Source of the DNA: Gammaproteobacteria bacterium | Lineage (GTDB): Bacteria; Pseudomonadota; Gammaproteobacteria; Steroidobacterales; Steroidobacteraceae | NCBI GenBank assembly: GCA_025358295.1 | Contig: JANYJY010000027.1 | Coordinates: forward strand, 1 to 45,944 | Length of the DNA stretch: 45,944 nucleotides | Direction of reading: 5' to 3' | Shown here: positions 15,781 through 23,824 of the stretch, piece after piece | Layout: each line of letters starts with the position of its first letter | How positions within the stretch are numbered: the stretch's first letter is position 1 | Position numbers and translations under genes: made by a program | Notes under the pieces: generated by a model | Told to the model about the DNA's origin: nothing | Database searches by the model: none | What the model saw: only the letters and a program-made list of their open reading frames with translations

Positions 15781-17137
15781 GTGGCGCAAGCCTCTGTAGG
15801 ATTTCGCGCTCCGCGCGGTCGAAGTCGACGTCAGCGAGACCGGCTACTGAGCCTTCGGTCAGTTCCGTCAATAATTGAGTTTGAACAATGCCCCGCTGCA
15901 GCGCCGTGCGGTACGGGATTTCATGGTGAAACATCACCATCGAGTAGCGAGGAATAAAGCGCTGCGGGAATCGCCGTTCGAGTTCCAGCGATAGCGCCTG
16001 CTGCAGCTGAAATTGGGGATGCACGACGCGGTCGCGCATTTCCAGGTAATTGTCGAGCGCCATGGCGGCAATCGCATCGGTGTTTGGCTTGCGCAAGGCG
16101 CCGAATTCCTCGAACACCCTGTCCCATGAGGGCTGCCGGCCCATGCAAGCCTCGAATTCCACGCAGTCCTCGAAGCAGCAGTTCATGCCCTGGCCATGAA
16201 AGGGCACGATGGCGTGCGCAGAGTCGCCGATCAATGCCGCTGCGTCCCGATAGTGCCAGGGGTCGGCAGATACGGTGCCGAGAAAGCCGATGGGATTGTC
16301 TTGGAACTGCGCGACGCAATCGGGCATCAAGCGGCGCGCGTCGGGAAAATTCCGCGAGAAGAATTTCTCGATGGTAGCCGGTTCGGTCAGGCTCTCGAAG
16401 CTGATCTCGCCATGTTTGGCGATGAACAGGGTTGCCGTGAAGCTGCCGTCCTCATTGGGAAGCGCGATCAACATATAGGCGCCGCGCGGCCAGATGTGCA
16501 GGGCTTCGCGATCCATTTGATGGCGCCCCGCGGCATCGGCGGGTATGGACAATTCCTTGTAGCCGTGTTCGAGATCGGTTTCGTGTGCCTCGATCAGATT
16601 CAGGGCGCTCATCTGCCGGCGCATCAGGGAACCTGCACCATCCGTTGCCAGCAAGGGCTGCATCGGTATGTCGATCGCACGGCCGGTGCGCAGATCCCGA
16701 ACGAGGGCCATGCGCCGGTCGAAATCCGCCGACTCGAATCGATGTTCGAAATGAACCGTCACTCCGTGCTGCCGAGTGGCGACGTCGAGCAAGGTCTGGT
16801 TAAGCCGATGGCGTGAGATTGAGTAGATCAGCTCGTTTGGGCGCTGCCCGTAGGGTTGCAGCGATGTGCTGCCGCCCTCGTGATGAATCAGCCGCCCACG
16901 CATGGGCAGCATGGCCGCCTCGAGCTGCGCAAAGACGCCGGCCATTTTCAGGGTATGTATGCCCCGATCGGCCAGCGCGAGGTTGATGGATCGTCCGGAT
17001 TCAGCGGCCCTGCCCCTGGGGTCCGGACGGCTCTCATAGAGAGTCGCTTCGTGGCCACGGCGCCGCAAGAGGATTGCCAACAATGCGCCTGTGGGGCCGG
17101 CGCCGAGCAAGCTAACGGCGGATGAGTCGGCCTTCAC
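15773..17137 (-). CDS. kmo: Kynurenine 3-monooxygenase
   Basis: A 454-residue FAD-dependent hydroxylase converting L-kynurenine to 3-hydroxykynurenine with NADPH and O2. It has the N-terminal FAD motif GAGPTGALLA (12-21), ESGRSINLALADRGI (about 46-60) and LIGDSAHAIVPFHGQGMNCCFEDC, the GD motif wording specific to kynurenine monooxygenases. It ends with MVMFHHEIPYRTALQRG, also typical. The ATG overlaps the kynU stop by 4 bases. It is the last gene of the dioxygenase-kynU-kmo operon, which feeds quinolinate for NAD synthesis or tryptophan breakdown. The tryptophan dioxygenase and kynurenine formamidase genes are not in the window. Confidence 0.95.
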   Translation of the reverse strand: MKADSSAVSLLGAGPTGALLAILLRRRGHEATLYESRPDPRGRAAESGRSINLALADRGIHTLKMAGVFAQLEAAMLPMRGRLIHHEGGSTSLQPYGQRPNELIYSISRHRLNQTLLDVATRQHGVTVHFEHRFESADFDRRMALVRDLRTGRAIDIPMQPLLATDGAGSLMRRQMSALNLIEAHETDLEHGYKELSIPADAAGRHQMDREALHIWPRGAYMLIALPNEDGSFTATLFIAKHGEISFESLTEPATIEKFFSRNFPDARRLMPDCVAQFQDNPIGFLGTVSADPWHYRDAAALIGDSAHAIVPFHGQGMNCCFEDCVEFEACMGRQPSWDRVFEEFGALRKPNTDAIAAMALDNYLEMRDRVVHPQFQLQQALSLELERRFPQRFIPRYSMVMFHHEIPYRTALQRGIVQTQLLTELTEGSVAGLADVDFDRAEREILQRLAPLS

Positions 17138-18405
17138 CGGCGCAGGGCTCTCGACAGAGCATCCACGGCAGCGAATACATCGCTATAAGAGTTGTAGAGC
17201 GGAATGGGCGCCATCCGCAGCACATCGGGCTCCCGCCAATCGGCCACGATGCCGGCCGCGGTGAGCAATTCGTAACCCCGCTTGGCGGTGGCGGGCGACC
17301 CCGCAATCTTCAGGCTCAACTGACAGCCGCGCGCGTCGTTCGCTCGTGGCGTGATGACCTCCACCAGTCCCGCGAGTTTCGCCTCGATCAATTGCTGCAA
17401 GAATCCGGTCATCGCAATGGATTTTTCGCGTAGCCGTCCCATGCCCGCACGCTGAAAGAGGTCCAACGACGCCAATAGGGGCGCTGTAGACAGAACAGGG
17501 GGATTGCTGATTTGCCAGCCTTGCGCGCCCGTGATGGGTTGGAATTCGGGACCCATCTGGAATCGCAGGGTCTTGTCCTGCCCCCACCAGCCGGCGAACC
17601 GCGGCAGGTCGATGCGGCGAGCATGCCGTTCGTGGACGAAGCAGCCCCCGATGGCGCCGGGACCCGCATTGAGATATTTGTAGCTGCACCAGACCGCAAA
17701 ATCGGCATTCCAATCGTGCAATTGCGCCGGCGTGTTGCCGATGCCGTGGGCGAGATCCAAGCCGACGGCGGCACCGATGCGGCGTGCGGCAGCAATCATG
17801 GGCGCGACGTCCAGGGATTGTCCGGTGAGATATTGGACGCTGGGCAATAGCACGAGCGCCAGCGCGGCGCCCTCTGCCTCGATGCGTGCGACGATATCCT
17901 CAGTTCTCAAGTGACGCTCGCCAGGGCGCGCTTCGACTTCGATCAAATGTTCGGCGGCGTTCAGTCCGTGAAAGTTCAGTTGCGATACGACTGCGTAGCG
18001 ATCCGAAGGGAACGCGGATTTCTCGATGAGCACGCGATTGCGCTGCGCCTCTGGCCGAAAGAAACTCACCATCATCAAATGCAGATTCACCGTCAGGGAA
18101 TTCATGGCGACGACTTCGTCCGCATCAGCCCCGATGAGAGCCGCAAGGGGCGCGGCCGCCGCTTCGTGATACGGGATCCACGGGCGCTTTGCGGCGTGAT
18201 GTCCGAGAACTCCCAGTCGTCGCCAGTCGTTCAATTCCTGTTCGATGTATTTCGCGGCGGCGGTGGGTTGCAGCCCCAGCGAATGGCCGCCGAGATACAC
18301 CAGTTTTCGCCCCTGTGCGTCGTGGGGATGGTGAAATTCTTCGGCGAAACGCGCCAGAGGGTCGTTGGCATCCCGCGCCAGTGCGCCGGCGGCGTCGAGC
18401 GTCAC
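17134..18405 (-). CDS. kynU: Kynureninase
   Basis: A 423-residue PLP-dependent hydrolase that cleaves (3-hydroxy)kynurenine to (3-hydroxy)anthranilate and alanine. Typical segments are KLVYLGGHSLGLQPTAA, AMNSLTVNLHLMMVSFFRP, FPSDRYAV, the PLP-lysine region FAVWCSYKYLNAGPGAIGG and RFAGWWGQD. The frame is open back to 18444, but I chose GTG at 18405: it overlaps the stop of the upstream dioxygenase gene as GTGA, which suggests translational coupling, and gives the usual family length. The product lies in the cytoplasm between Kmo and the 3,4-dioxygenase in the pathway, and gene order follows the reverse of reaction order. Confidence 0.95.
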   Translation of the reverse strand: MTLDAAGALARDANDPLARFAEEFHHPHDAQGRKLVYLGGHSLGLQPTAAAKYIEQELNDWRRLGVLGHHAAKRPWIPYHEAAAAPLAALIGADADEVVAMNSLTVNLHLMMVSFFRPEAQRNRVLIEKSAFPSDRYAVVSQLNFHGLNAAEHLIEVEARPGERHLRTEDIVARIEAEGAALALVLLPSVQYLTGQSLDVAPMIAAARRIGAAVGLDLAHGIGNTPAQLHDWNADFAVWCSYKYLNAGPGAIGGCFVHERHARRIDLPRFAGWWGQDKTLRFQMGPEFQPITGAQGWQISNPPVLSTAPLLASLDLFQRAGMGRLREKSIAMTGFLQQLIEAKLAGLVEVITPRANDARGCQLSLKIAGSPATAKRGYELLTAAGIVADWREPDVLRMAPIPLYNSYSDVFAAVDALSRALRR

Positions 18406-18920
18406 TGGCTCGGAGCCCGCATGACGGTGCCGCAGGCGCCGCAAGTGCGATGCGCCGCGCTCGAATAGAATCGAGAAAAGATTTCCGGCAACTGAGTCTC
18501 GATGTTGCGTACGGCAACGCGTTCAATATACAGGCAGTGCCCGCAGTTCTCGCAGTACCACGAGAAACCGTCCAACTCGTCGCGATTGCGGGTTCGTTCG
18601 ACCACAATGCCAACGCTTCCCGCCGGCCGTTGCGGCGAATGCGGCAGCTCCGCCGGCAAGAGGAAGATATCACCCTGTCGGATGGGTATGTCGATGAGGC
18701 GGCCGTCCTGAACCGTTCTTAGAACGATGTCCCCCTCCAGCTGGAAAAAGAGTTCCTCGCTCGGGTCATGATGAAAATCCTTGCGTGAATTGGGCCCGCC
18801 CACGGCCATGACAATGAACGCGCTGTCTTGAAACAGCAGCTTATTTCCCACCGGCGGCCGCAGCTGCGACCGGTTCTGTTTGATCCACTGGTAGAGGTTG
18901 AATGGAGGGGTGGCTGCCAT
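18402..18920 (-). CDS. 3-hydroxyanthranilate 3,4-dioxygenase
   Basis: A 172-residue cupin enzyme (usually named nbaC, haoO or kynC). It opens the ring of 3-hydroxyanthranilate to aminocarboxymuconate semialdehyde, which closes to quinolinate. The Fe(II) ligands are His51 in FHHDP, Glu57 in SEELFFQLEGD and His94 in LPAELPHSP. The bacterial C-terminal rubredoxin-like site is present: CENC (123-126) and CGAC (160-163). The start at 18920 gives the standard N-terminus (PPFNLYQWI); the frame is open to 19031 without similarity. A TATAAT element lies 6 bases upstream. It is first in the operon with kynU (4-base overlap) and kmo. Confidence 0.95.
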   Translation of the reverse strand: MAATPPFNLYQWIKQNRSQLRPPVGNKLLFQDSAFIVMAVGGPNSRKDFHHDPSEELFFQLEGDIVLRTVQDGRLIDIPIRQGDIFLLPAELPHSPQRPAGSVGIVVERTRNRDELDGFSWYCENCGHCLYIERVAVRNIETQLPEIFSRFYSSAAHRTCGACGTVMRAPSQ

Positions 18921-18926
18921 TGGCAC

Positions 18927-18932
18927 ATTATA
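18927..18932 (-). promoter_or_regulatory. Putative -10 element (TATAAT) 6 bases before the dioxygenase ATG
   Basis: Read leftward, TATAAT (18932-18927), then six bases, then the ATG at 18920. No Shine-Dalgarno sequence is present and no convincing -35 is seen. This spacing would place the transcription start at the ATG, giving a leaderless mRNA for the kynurenine operon. Confidence 0.45.
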
Positions 18933-19049
18933 ACGGTGCCGCGATACTTCGCCGCCATTCACGCAAACGACGTGCCGGGCCGCCATGCGACCTGAGCGGG
19001 CACTTGCGGGGTTGGGCTGGTTGCCTCGCAAGCGGCCGGCAACCCGACT

Positions 19050-19877
19050 CTAGTAGCCGCCCGCCACCGCGCAGGGCACCTGGACCGGCTCTGCTTCGGG
19101 ATCGTCCAATTGCAAAGCGGACAGGGTGCCGCCCCAGACGCAGCCGGTGTCGAGACCGACGACATTGGCCTGATTAAAATAGCCCAAGGTCGACCAATGA
19201 CCAAAGACTATCCGCGGCCCGTGCCAGCGGGCATCCGCCGCCTCGAACCAAGGTATCAGCGACTTGGATTGCAATTTCTTGGGCGATCCCTTGGCGCGCA
19301 GCGCCAGGCGTCCGTCCGCATCTACGTAGCGCAGGCGCGTGAAGCAATTGACGATGAATCGCAGTCGATCCTCACCCTGCAGAGCTCCATCCCAGCGATC
19401 CGGTTGATCGCCGTAAAGCCTGCCAAAGAGTTTTTCAGGGTCGTGCCGCAATGCGCTCTCGACTTCGCGCGCACAATGCCGCGCCAACGTGACATCCCAT
19501 TGCGGCGCCAAACCCGCATGCAGCATGCAGGCATTCAAGCTGTGATCTTCGTGGAACAAGGGCTGCGCCGCGAGCCATTCGAACAAGATGCCGCGATCAG
19601 GAGCAGCCAGTGTTTCATCGAGAGTATCGTCGCTGCGAGTGTCGGCGCGGCCGAAGGCGATGGCGAGGAGGTGCAGGTCATGATTTCCAAGGGTGACCGT
19701 CGCCGCGTCGCCCAGGGAACGGATTCTGCGCAATACCTTCAGGGAATCGGGTCCGCGGTTCACGAGGTCGCCGACGAACCAAAGCCGGTCCCGATCCGCG
19801 GAGAATTTCAAGACATCGAGCAGGCCGCCCAGTTCAGCGTCACAGCCTTGCACGTCGCCAATTGCGTAAAGAGCCAT
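19050..19877 (-). CDS. apaH: Bis(5'-nucleosyl)-tetraphosphatase, symmetrical
   Basis: A 275-residue calcineurin-like phosphoesterase that hydrolyses Ap4A to two ADP and, in E. coli, also decaps Np4-capped RNA. Metal-binding motifs are AIGDVQGC (5-12), FVGDLVNRGPDS, TLGNHDLHLLA, LHAGLAPQWD and VFGHWSTLG. The start at 19877 fits the family N-terminus MALYAIGDVQG; an open frame to 19949 overlaps apaG. Four bases separate it from apaG, the usual apaG-apaH order. About 130 bases lie between its stop and the dioxygenase start region and hold no gene I can support. Confidence 0.95.
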   Translation of the reverse strand: MALYAIGDVQGCDAELGGLLDVLKFSADRDRLWFVGDLVNRGPDSLKVLRRIRSLGDAATVTLGNHDLHLLAIAFGRADTRSDDTLDETLAAPDRGILFEWLAAQPLFHEDHSLNACMLHAGLAPQWDVTLARHCAREVESALRHDPEKLFGRLYGDQPDRWDGALQGEDRLRFIVNCFTRLRYVDADGRLALRAKGSPKKLQSKSLIPWFEAADARWHGPRIVFGHWSTLGYFNQANVVGLDTGCVWGGTLSALQLDDPEAEPVQVPCAVAGGY

Positions 19878-19881
19878 CGGC

Positions 19882-20277
19882 CTAGTGCAGCACTCCGGGC
19901 ATCGCCAGCCTGAACGGCGCGATGGGCGCATCGAACTGCTGCCCGTCATCCGCCACCATTTGATAGCTCCCTTGCATGGTGCCGACCGGGGTCTCGATCA
20001 CGGCCCCACTGGAGTACCGGAATCCCTGGCCCGGTTTGAGGTAGGGCTGCTCGCCCACCACGCCGTCGCCGCGGGTCTCCTTCACATTGCCGTTCGCATC
20101 GGTGATTATCCAATGGCGGGTCAACAGGCGCGCCGGCACCTGGCCCTCGTTGCGTATGGTGATGGTGTACGAAAACACAAAACGCTTGTCGCGCGGATCG
20201 GACTGCTCCTCGATATAGGATGTCTCGACTTCAACACGAATGATGGGGTTCGCCGGATCGGGTGTCATGACCTGCAT
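19882..20277 (-). CDS. apaG: ApaG protein
   Basis: A 131-residue single-domain protein of the ApaG/F-box-associated immunoglobulin-like fold. Visible family signatures are [48 protein letters not shown] and [10 protein letters not shown]. ApaG is linked with Mg2+/Co2+ resistance and Ap4A control through its operon with apaH, but its biochemical role is unsettled. It lies 4 bases upstream of apaH and 4 bases downstream of the stress-protein gene, so all are probably on one transcript. Confidence 0.95.
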   Translation of the reverse strand: MQVMTPDPANPIIRVEVETSYIEEQSDPRDKRFVFSYTITIRNEGQVPARLLTRHWIITDANGNVKETRGDGVVGEQPYLKPGQGFRYSSGAVIETPVGTMQGSYQMVADDGQQFDAPIAPFRLAMPGVLH

Positions 20278-20281
20278 CGCC

Positions 20282-20713
20282 TTACTTCAAGCGGACCGCG
20301 AGCACGTCGCAGTGCGCGGCATGCAGAATGGTGTCTTCCGTAAAATTCATCAGAATCGCCAGACCATGACGTTCATGGCTGCCGAGCACGATGAGATCCG
20401 CCCTCTCTTGATCGGCAACACGCAGAATTTCTGCCTTGGTGTTGCCGCCTTCGACTCTTGCAACCGCGCGCGGGAGTGCCAGCCGCGTGATGATGTCGGC
20501 AAGCTTTTCCTGCGAGCGTTTGATCAGCTCGTCCTCTATTTCCGGGGCCGACATCAATGTCCCGCCCAATGGCTCGACCGGCACGAACTCCACGACGTGC
20601 AGCAGCACCAGAGACGCATTGGAGTGCGCCGCCATGTCCCGCCCGGCAATAGCCACCTGTTCGCTGTCTTGCGACAGATCCAACAACACCAAAATCTTCT
20701 TGTATCCGGCCAT
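20282..20713 (-). CDS. Universal stress protein (UspA family)
   Basis: A 143-residue single Usp domain: [14 protein letters not shown] at the N-terminus, LVLLHVVEF, and [13 protein letters not shown] followed by [12 protein letters not shown]. It has the G-x2-G-x9-G-like ATP-binding arrangement in reduced form (GSHERHG), so nucleotide binding is uncertain. It sits between rsmA and apaG on the same strand. A TATACT hexamer (20728-20723), inside the last codons of rsmA, lies 9 bases before the ATG and may be a separate promoter with a very short leader. The physiological role cannot be told from sequence. Confidence 0.9.
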   Translation of the reverse strand: MAGYKKILVLLDLSQDSEQVAIAGRDMAAHSNASLVLLHVVEFVPVEPLGGTLMSAPEIEDELIKRSQEKLADIITRLALPRAVARVEGGNTKAEILRVADQERADLIVLGSHERHGLAILMNFTEDTILHAAHCDVLAVRLK

Positions 20714-20719
20714 GCGAGT

Positions 20720-21508
20720 TTAAGTATAGCCGACCAACCGAGAGTAATGCGCGGCCAGCAGGCCGAATTGAGCGGGCGCCAGTGTTTCCGGGCGCAATTG
20801 CGGATCGATGCCGCAGGTTTCTATGTCCTCTGACGTGAGCAATCCCTTCAGACCGTTGCGCAGGGTCTTGCGGCGATGGGAAAACGCCGCCGTGACCAAT
20901 GTTCGCAGCACCCCATCCTTGCCGATGTCGAAACGCGGTGCGGCGGCGGGCCGCAAGCGCACGATGGCGGACCACACCTTGGGCGGCGGTTTAAATGCGC
21001 CGGGTCCGACGTCGAATAGATGTTCCACTTCCGCGACGGCGGCGAGCATGACCGTCAAGCGACCGTAGTCCTTGGTGCCGGGCTGCGCAGCCATTCGTTC
21101 GACGACTTCCCTTTGCAACATGAAATGCATGTCCGAGATGGCGGCACGTTGCATCAGCAATCGAAACAAAAGCGGAGTCGAAATGTTGTATGGAAGATTG
21201 CCTACTACGCGCAAAGGCGCGCCTGCGCCTCGAAGCGCGACAAAATCGGTATCGAGTACATTGCCGACCTGCACGTGAAGGCCGCCGCCAGCGCGAACGT
21301 CGGACTTGAGAGCCTGGGCTAGATCACGATCGATCTCGATCACATGCAAATGCTTGGCTCGTTCGAGCAGCCCCCAGGTCAAGGCGCCGCCGCCCGGCCC
21401 GACTTCCACCACGCGTTCGCCGGGCTGGGGTGCGATGGCGTCGATGATCCGGCGGATCACTCCGGGATCGTGCAGGAAGTGCTGGCCGAAGCGCTTACGA
21501 ACCGGCAT
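20720..21508 (-). CDS. rsmA: 16S rRNA dimethyladenosine transferase
   Basis: A 262-residue Rossmann methyltransferase (KsgA/RsmA) that dimethylates the two adjacent adenines in the loop of helix 45 of 16S rRNA during small-subunit maturation. Signatures are RKRFGQHFLHDP at the start, the SAM motif VEVGPGGGALT, the catalytic VGNLPYNIST and QREVVERM. I chose the ATG at 21508 (MPVRKRFGQ), which overlaps the pdxA stop by 14 bases; the frame is open to 21544. It belongs to the surA-pdxA-rsmA-apaG-apaH block common in gammaproteobacteria. Confidence 0.95.
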   Translation of the reverse strand: MPVRKRFGQHFLHDPGVIRRIIDAIAPQPGERVVEVGPGGGALTWGLLERAKHLHVIEIDRDLAQALKSDVRAGGGLHVQVGNVLDTDFVALRGAGAPLRVVGNLPYNISTPLLFRLLMQRAAISDMHFMLQREVVERMAAQPGTKDYGRLTVMLAAVAEVEHLFDVGPGAFKPPPKVWSAIVRLRPAAAPRFDIGKDGVLRTLVTAAFSHRRKTLRNGLKGLLTSEDIETCGIDPQLRPETLAPAQFGLLAAHYSRLVGYT

Positions 21509-22499
21509 GGACGGCGGAACCTGGGCCGGACAAGTCGACGGCAAGCGTCAAAGCCGCCCTCAAGCTGCCGGTGTCGGCCTTGCCGGTTCGCGCCAAACTC
21601 AGTGCGGTTCCATGATCGACGCTGGTGCGCAGGATGGGCAGTCCCAGGGTGACATTGACCGCATTGCCGAAGCCTATATTTTTGATCACCGGCAGCCCTT
21701 GATCATGGTACATCGCAACAATGACGTCGGCGCCCTGGAGAAAGTGCGGAGTGAATGCGGTATCCGCCGGCACCGGTCCCTGTAAGTTCAGTCCCTCGGC
21801 TCGAAGCTCGCGGATAACGGGCTCGATGACGTCGATTTCCTCGCGGCCCAGGTGTCCGGCTTCGCCGGCGTGGGGATTGAGTCCAAGCACGGCGATTCTC
21901 GGGGTGTCCAGCGAGAAGTGCCGTTCCATATCCATATTGACGATGCGCAGCGTGGCACGCAGACGATCGCGGGTAATGGCGCGCGGTACATCGGCCAGCG
22001 CCAGGTGAGTTGTCACCAGCGCAACGCGCAATTGACCGGTGATCAGCATCATGATGGGGAGCGCCGCGCGCGTTCGCGCGGCAAGATACTCGGTATGGCC
22101 CGAGAACTCGTAGCCCGCATCCATCAAGGTGCTTTTTTGCACGGGAGCAGTAACCATGGCTGCGAATTCGCCATTCATGCAGCCATCGCAGGCACGGTTC
22201 AGCATCTCGATCACATAGGCCGCATTGCCGGCGTCCAGTTGCCCTGCGACCACAGCGCGGGCCGTGCGAATATGCATGACCTTGAGCACGCCCGCGCGAT
22301 GGGCGGACGGTGCTTTCGAGGAGTTGTAGGGTTCGATCGTCAGTGGTAAGCCTAGGGACCTGGCTGCGGACGCCAACAGCTCTGCGTCGGCGGCCACCAC
22401 GATATCCGCTTGCCAGCCGGACTGCGCCAAAGCGACGCATGCGTCAGGCCCAATCCCTGCGGGCTCACCCGACGTGATGACGATTCGCGGTACGTACAC
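21495..22499 (-). CDS. pdxA: 4-hydroxythreonine-4-phosphate dehydrogenase
   Basis: A 334-residue NAD-dependent enzyme of the DXP-dependent vitamin B6 pathway; its product is used by PdxJ to make pyridoxine 5'-phosphate. Family motifs are ITSGEPAGIGPD at the N-terminus, the metal ligands in FSGHTEYLA, LGLNPHAGEAGHLGREE and AMYHDQGLPVIK, and SVDHGTA near the C-terminus. The start is GTG at 22499, which shares a base with the surA stop (TAGTG) and gives the normal length; the open frame upstream has no similarity. It is cotranscribed with surA and rsmA. Confidence 0.95.
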   Translation of the reverse strand: MYVPRIVITSGEPAGIGPDACVALAQSGWQADIVVAADAELLASAARSLGLPLTIEPYNSSKAPSAHRAGVLKVMHIRTARAVVAGQLDAGNAAYVIEMLNRACDGCMNGEFAAMVTAPVQKSTLMDAGYEFSGHTEYLAARTRAALPIMMLITGQLRVALVTTHLALADVPRAITRDRLRATLRIVNMDMERHFSLDTPRIAVLGLNPHAGEAGHLGREEIDVIEPVIRELRAEGLNLQGPVPADTAFTPHFLQGADVIVAMYHDQGLPVIKNIGFGNAVNVTLGLPILRTSVDHGTALSLARTGKADTGSLRAALTLAVDLSGPGSAVHAGS

Positions 22500-23806
22500 T
22501 ACATTTTTATTTCGACAAAGGCCTCGTCGCGTAACCGGCGCAGCCACAACTCGGTCTCTTCGTCCGCCTTGCTTTCGCGAATCGCGGCAAACGCGCGCTG
22601 GCGGCGCACGTCGTCGGTGCTGTCGTAGGTGCGCGTACCCAGCATTTGTACGATGTGCCATCCGTAGCGAGACTTGAATGGCTCGCTGATCTCGTTAACT
22701 TTGAGGTCGGCGATGGCCTTGTCGAATTCCGGCACGAAGGTGCCCGGACCGCTCCAACCCAAATCGCCGCCGTCCGGCGCGGAGCCCGGGTCCGCCGAAT
22801 TGGTCGACGCGAGTCCGGCGAAATCCTCGCCTTTTAGGATGCGGTCGCGCAGCTTGCTCAATTTCTGACGGACGGTCTCGTCGTCATCGAGCTCGTTCGT
22901 CTTCATCAGGATGTGGCGGACGTGCATTTGATTGATGATGACCTGGGATTCGCCGTTGCGCCGTTCGTTCAGCTTGACGATGTGGAAGCCACTCGGCGTG
23001 CGCACCGGTGCGCTCACATCGCCGGGCTTCATTTTTGTGACCAGTTCCAATATGAATTGCGGCAGCTGCGTGCCTTTGCGCCAACCGAGCTGGCCGCCGT
23101 CCAAGGCGGTTTGGCTGTTGGAGTTCGCGATCGCGAGCTGCCCGAAGTCCTCGCCCTTGGAGGCGCGCGCCGCCAAATCCTGAGCTTTGTGGGTTATATC
23201 CTCCAGCTGTTGCGGTGTGGCGGCTTCGGGCAAAGACAGCAGGATGTGGGATACGTTGAATTCATCATTGGCGGCCGACGATTGCTGGCGCGCCAGAAAC
23301 TGTTCGAGCTCGTGCGGCGTGACATTGATATGGGAAATCACATCTCGCTGCCGCAACGTGCTCAAAGTCAGTTCCCTGCGCATGCTTTCGCGATAGGCCT
23401 TGTAGTCAACGCCCTGCGTCGCCAGCGCCGTCGGCAGCTGATCGAAAGGGATCTTGTTGCGGCCGGCGATTTCCTGCAATGCGCTGTTCAACTGCTCGTC
23501 CGACACGGTCAGGCCGACGTGCTTGGCGTGCTGGGCTTGAATTTCCTGCAATATCAGCCGATCCAGTACCTGCTGCTTGAGCACGCTCTGCGAAGGCAAC
23601 TCTACTTTTTGTTCCTGCAGACGCTTGGTGACCGATTCCATCTGCGCATCCAGCTCGCTTTTCAGCACCAGACCGTCATTGACGATGGCCGCAATGCGGT
23701 CGAGCATTTCGCCGTGTACGCCGATGTCCCGGGTCTGCGCTTGAGAGGCAGTCGAAATAAGGCATAGGGCGGCCGCATGGAGCCAAATAAGACCAATTTT
23801 ACGCAT
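22499..23806 (-). CDS. surA: Periplasmic peptidyl-prolyl isomerase/chaperone SurA
   Basis: A 435-residue protein with a Sec signal peptide (1 to about 23, ending SQAQ), an N-terminal SurA chaperone domain with DRIAAIVNDGLVLKSELD, two parvulin domains (about 175-275 and 285-385; signatures VSHILLSLP with GGQLGWRKG and VRHILMKTN with GGDLGWSGPG) and a C-terminal helix. It escorts unfolded outer-membrane proteins to the Bam machine and helps fold LptD, encoded just upstream with an 18-base gap. The sequence shows a complete, normal-length protein. Confidence 0.95.
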   Translation of the reverse strand: MRKIGLIWLHAAALCLISTASQAQTRDIGVHGEMLDRIAAIVNDGLVLKSELDAQMESVTKRLQEQKVELPSQSVLKQQVLDRLILQEIQAQHAKHVGLTVSDEQLNSALQEIAGRNKIPFDQLPTALATQGVDYKAYRESMRRELTLSTLRQRDVISHINVTPHELEQFLARQQSSAANDEFNVSHILLSLPEAATPQQLEDITHKAQDLAARASKGEDFGQLAIANSNSQTALDGGQLGWRKGTQLPQFILELVTKMKPGDVSAPVRTPSGFHIVKLNERRNGESQVIINQMHVRHILMKTNELDDDETVRQKLSKLRDRILKGEDFAGLASTNSADPGSAPDGGDLGWSGPGTFVPEFDKAIADLKVNEISEPFKSRYGWHIVQMLGTRTYDSTDDVRRQRAFAAIRESKADEETELWLRRLRDEAFVEIKM

Positions 23807-23824
23807 GAATCGACTTTGTCCTGA

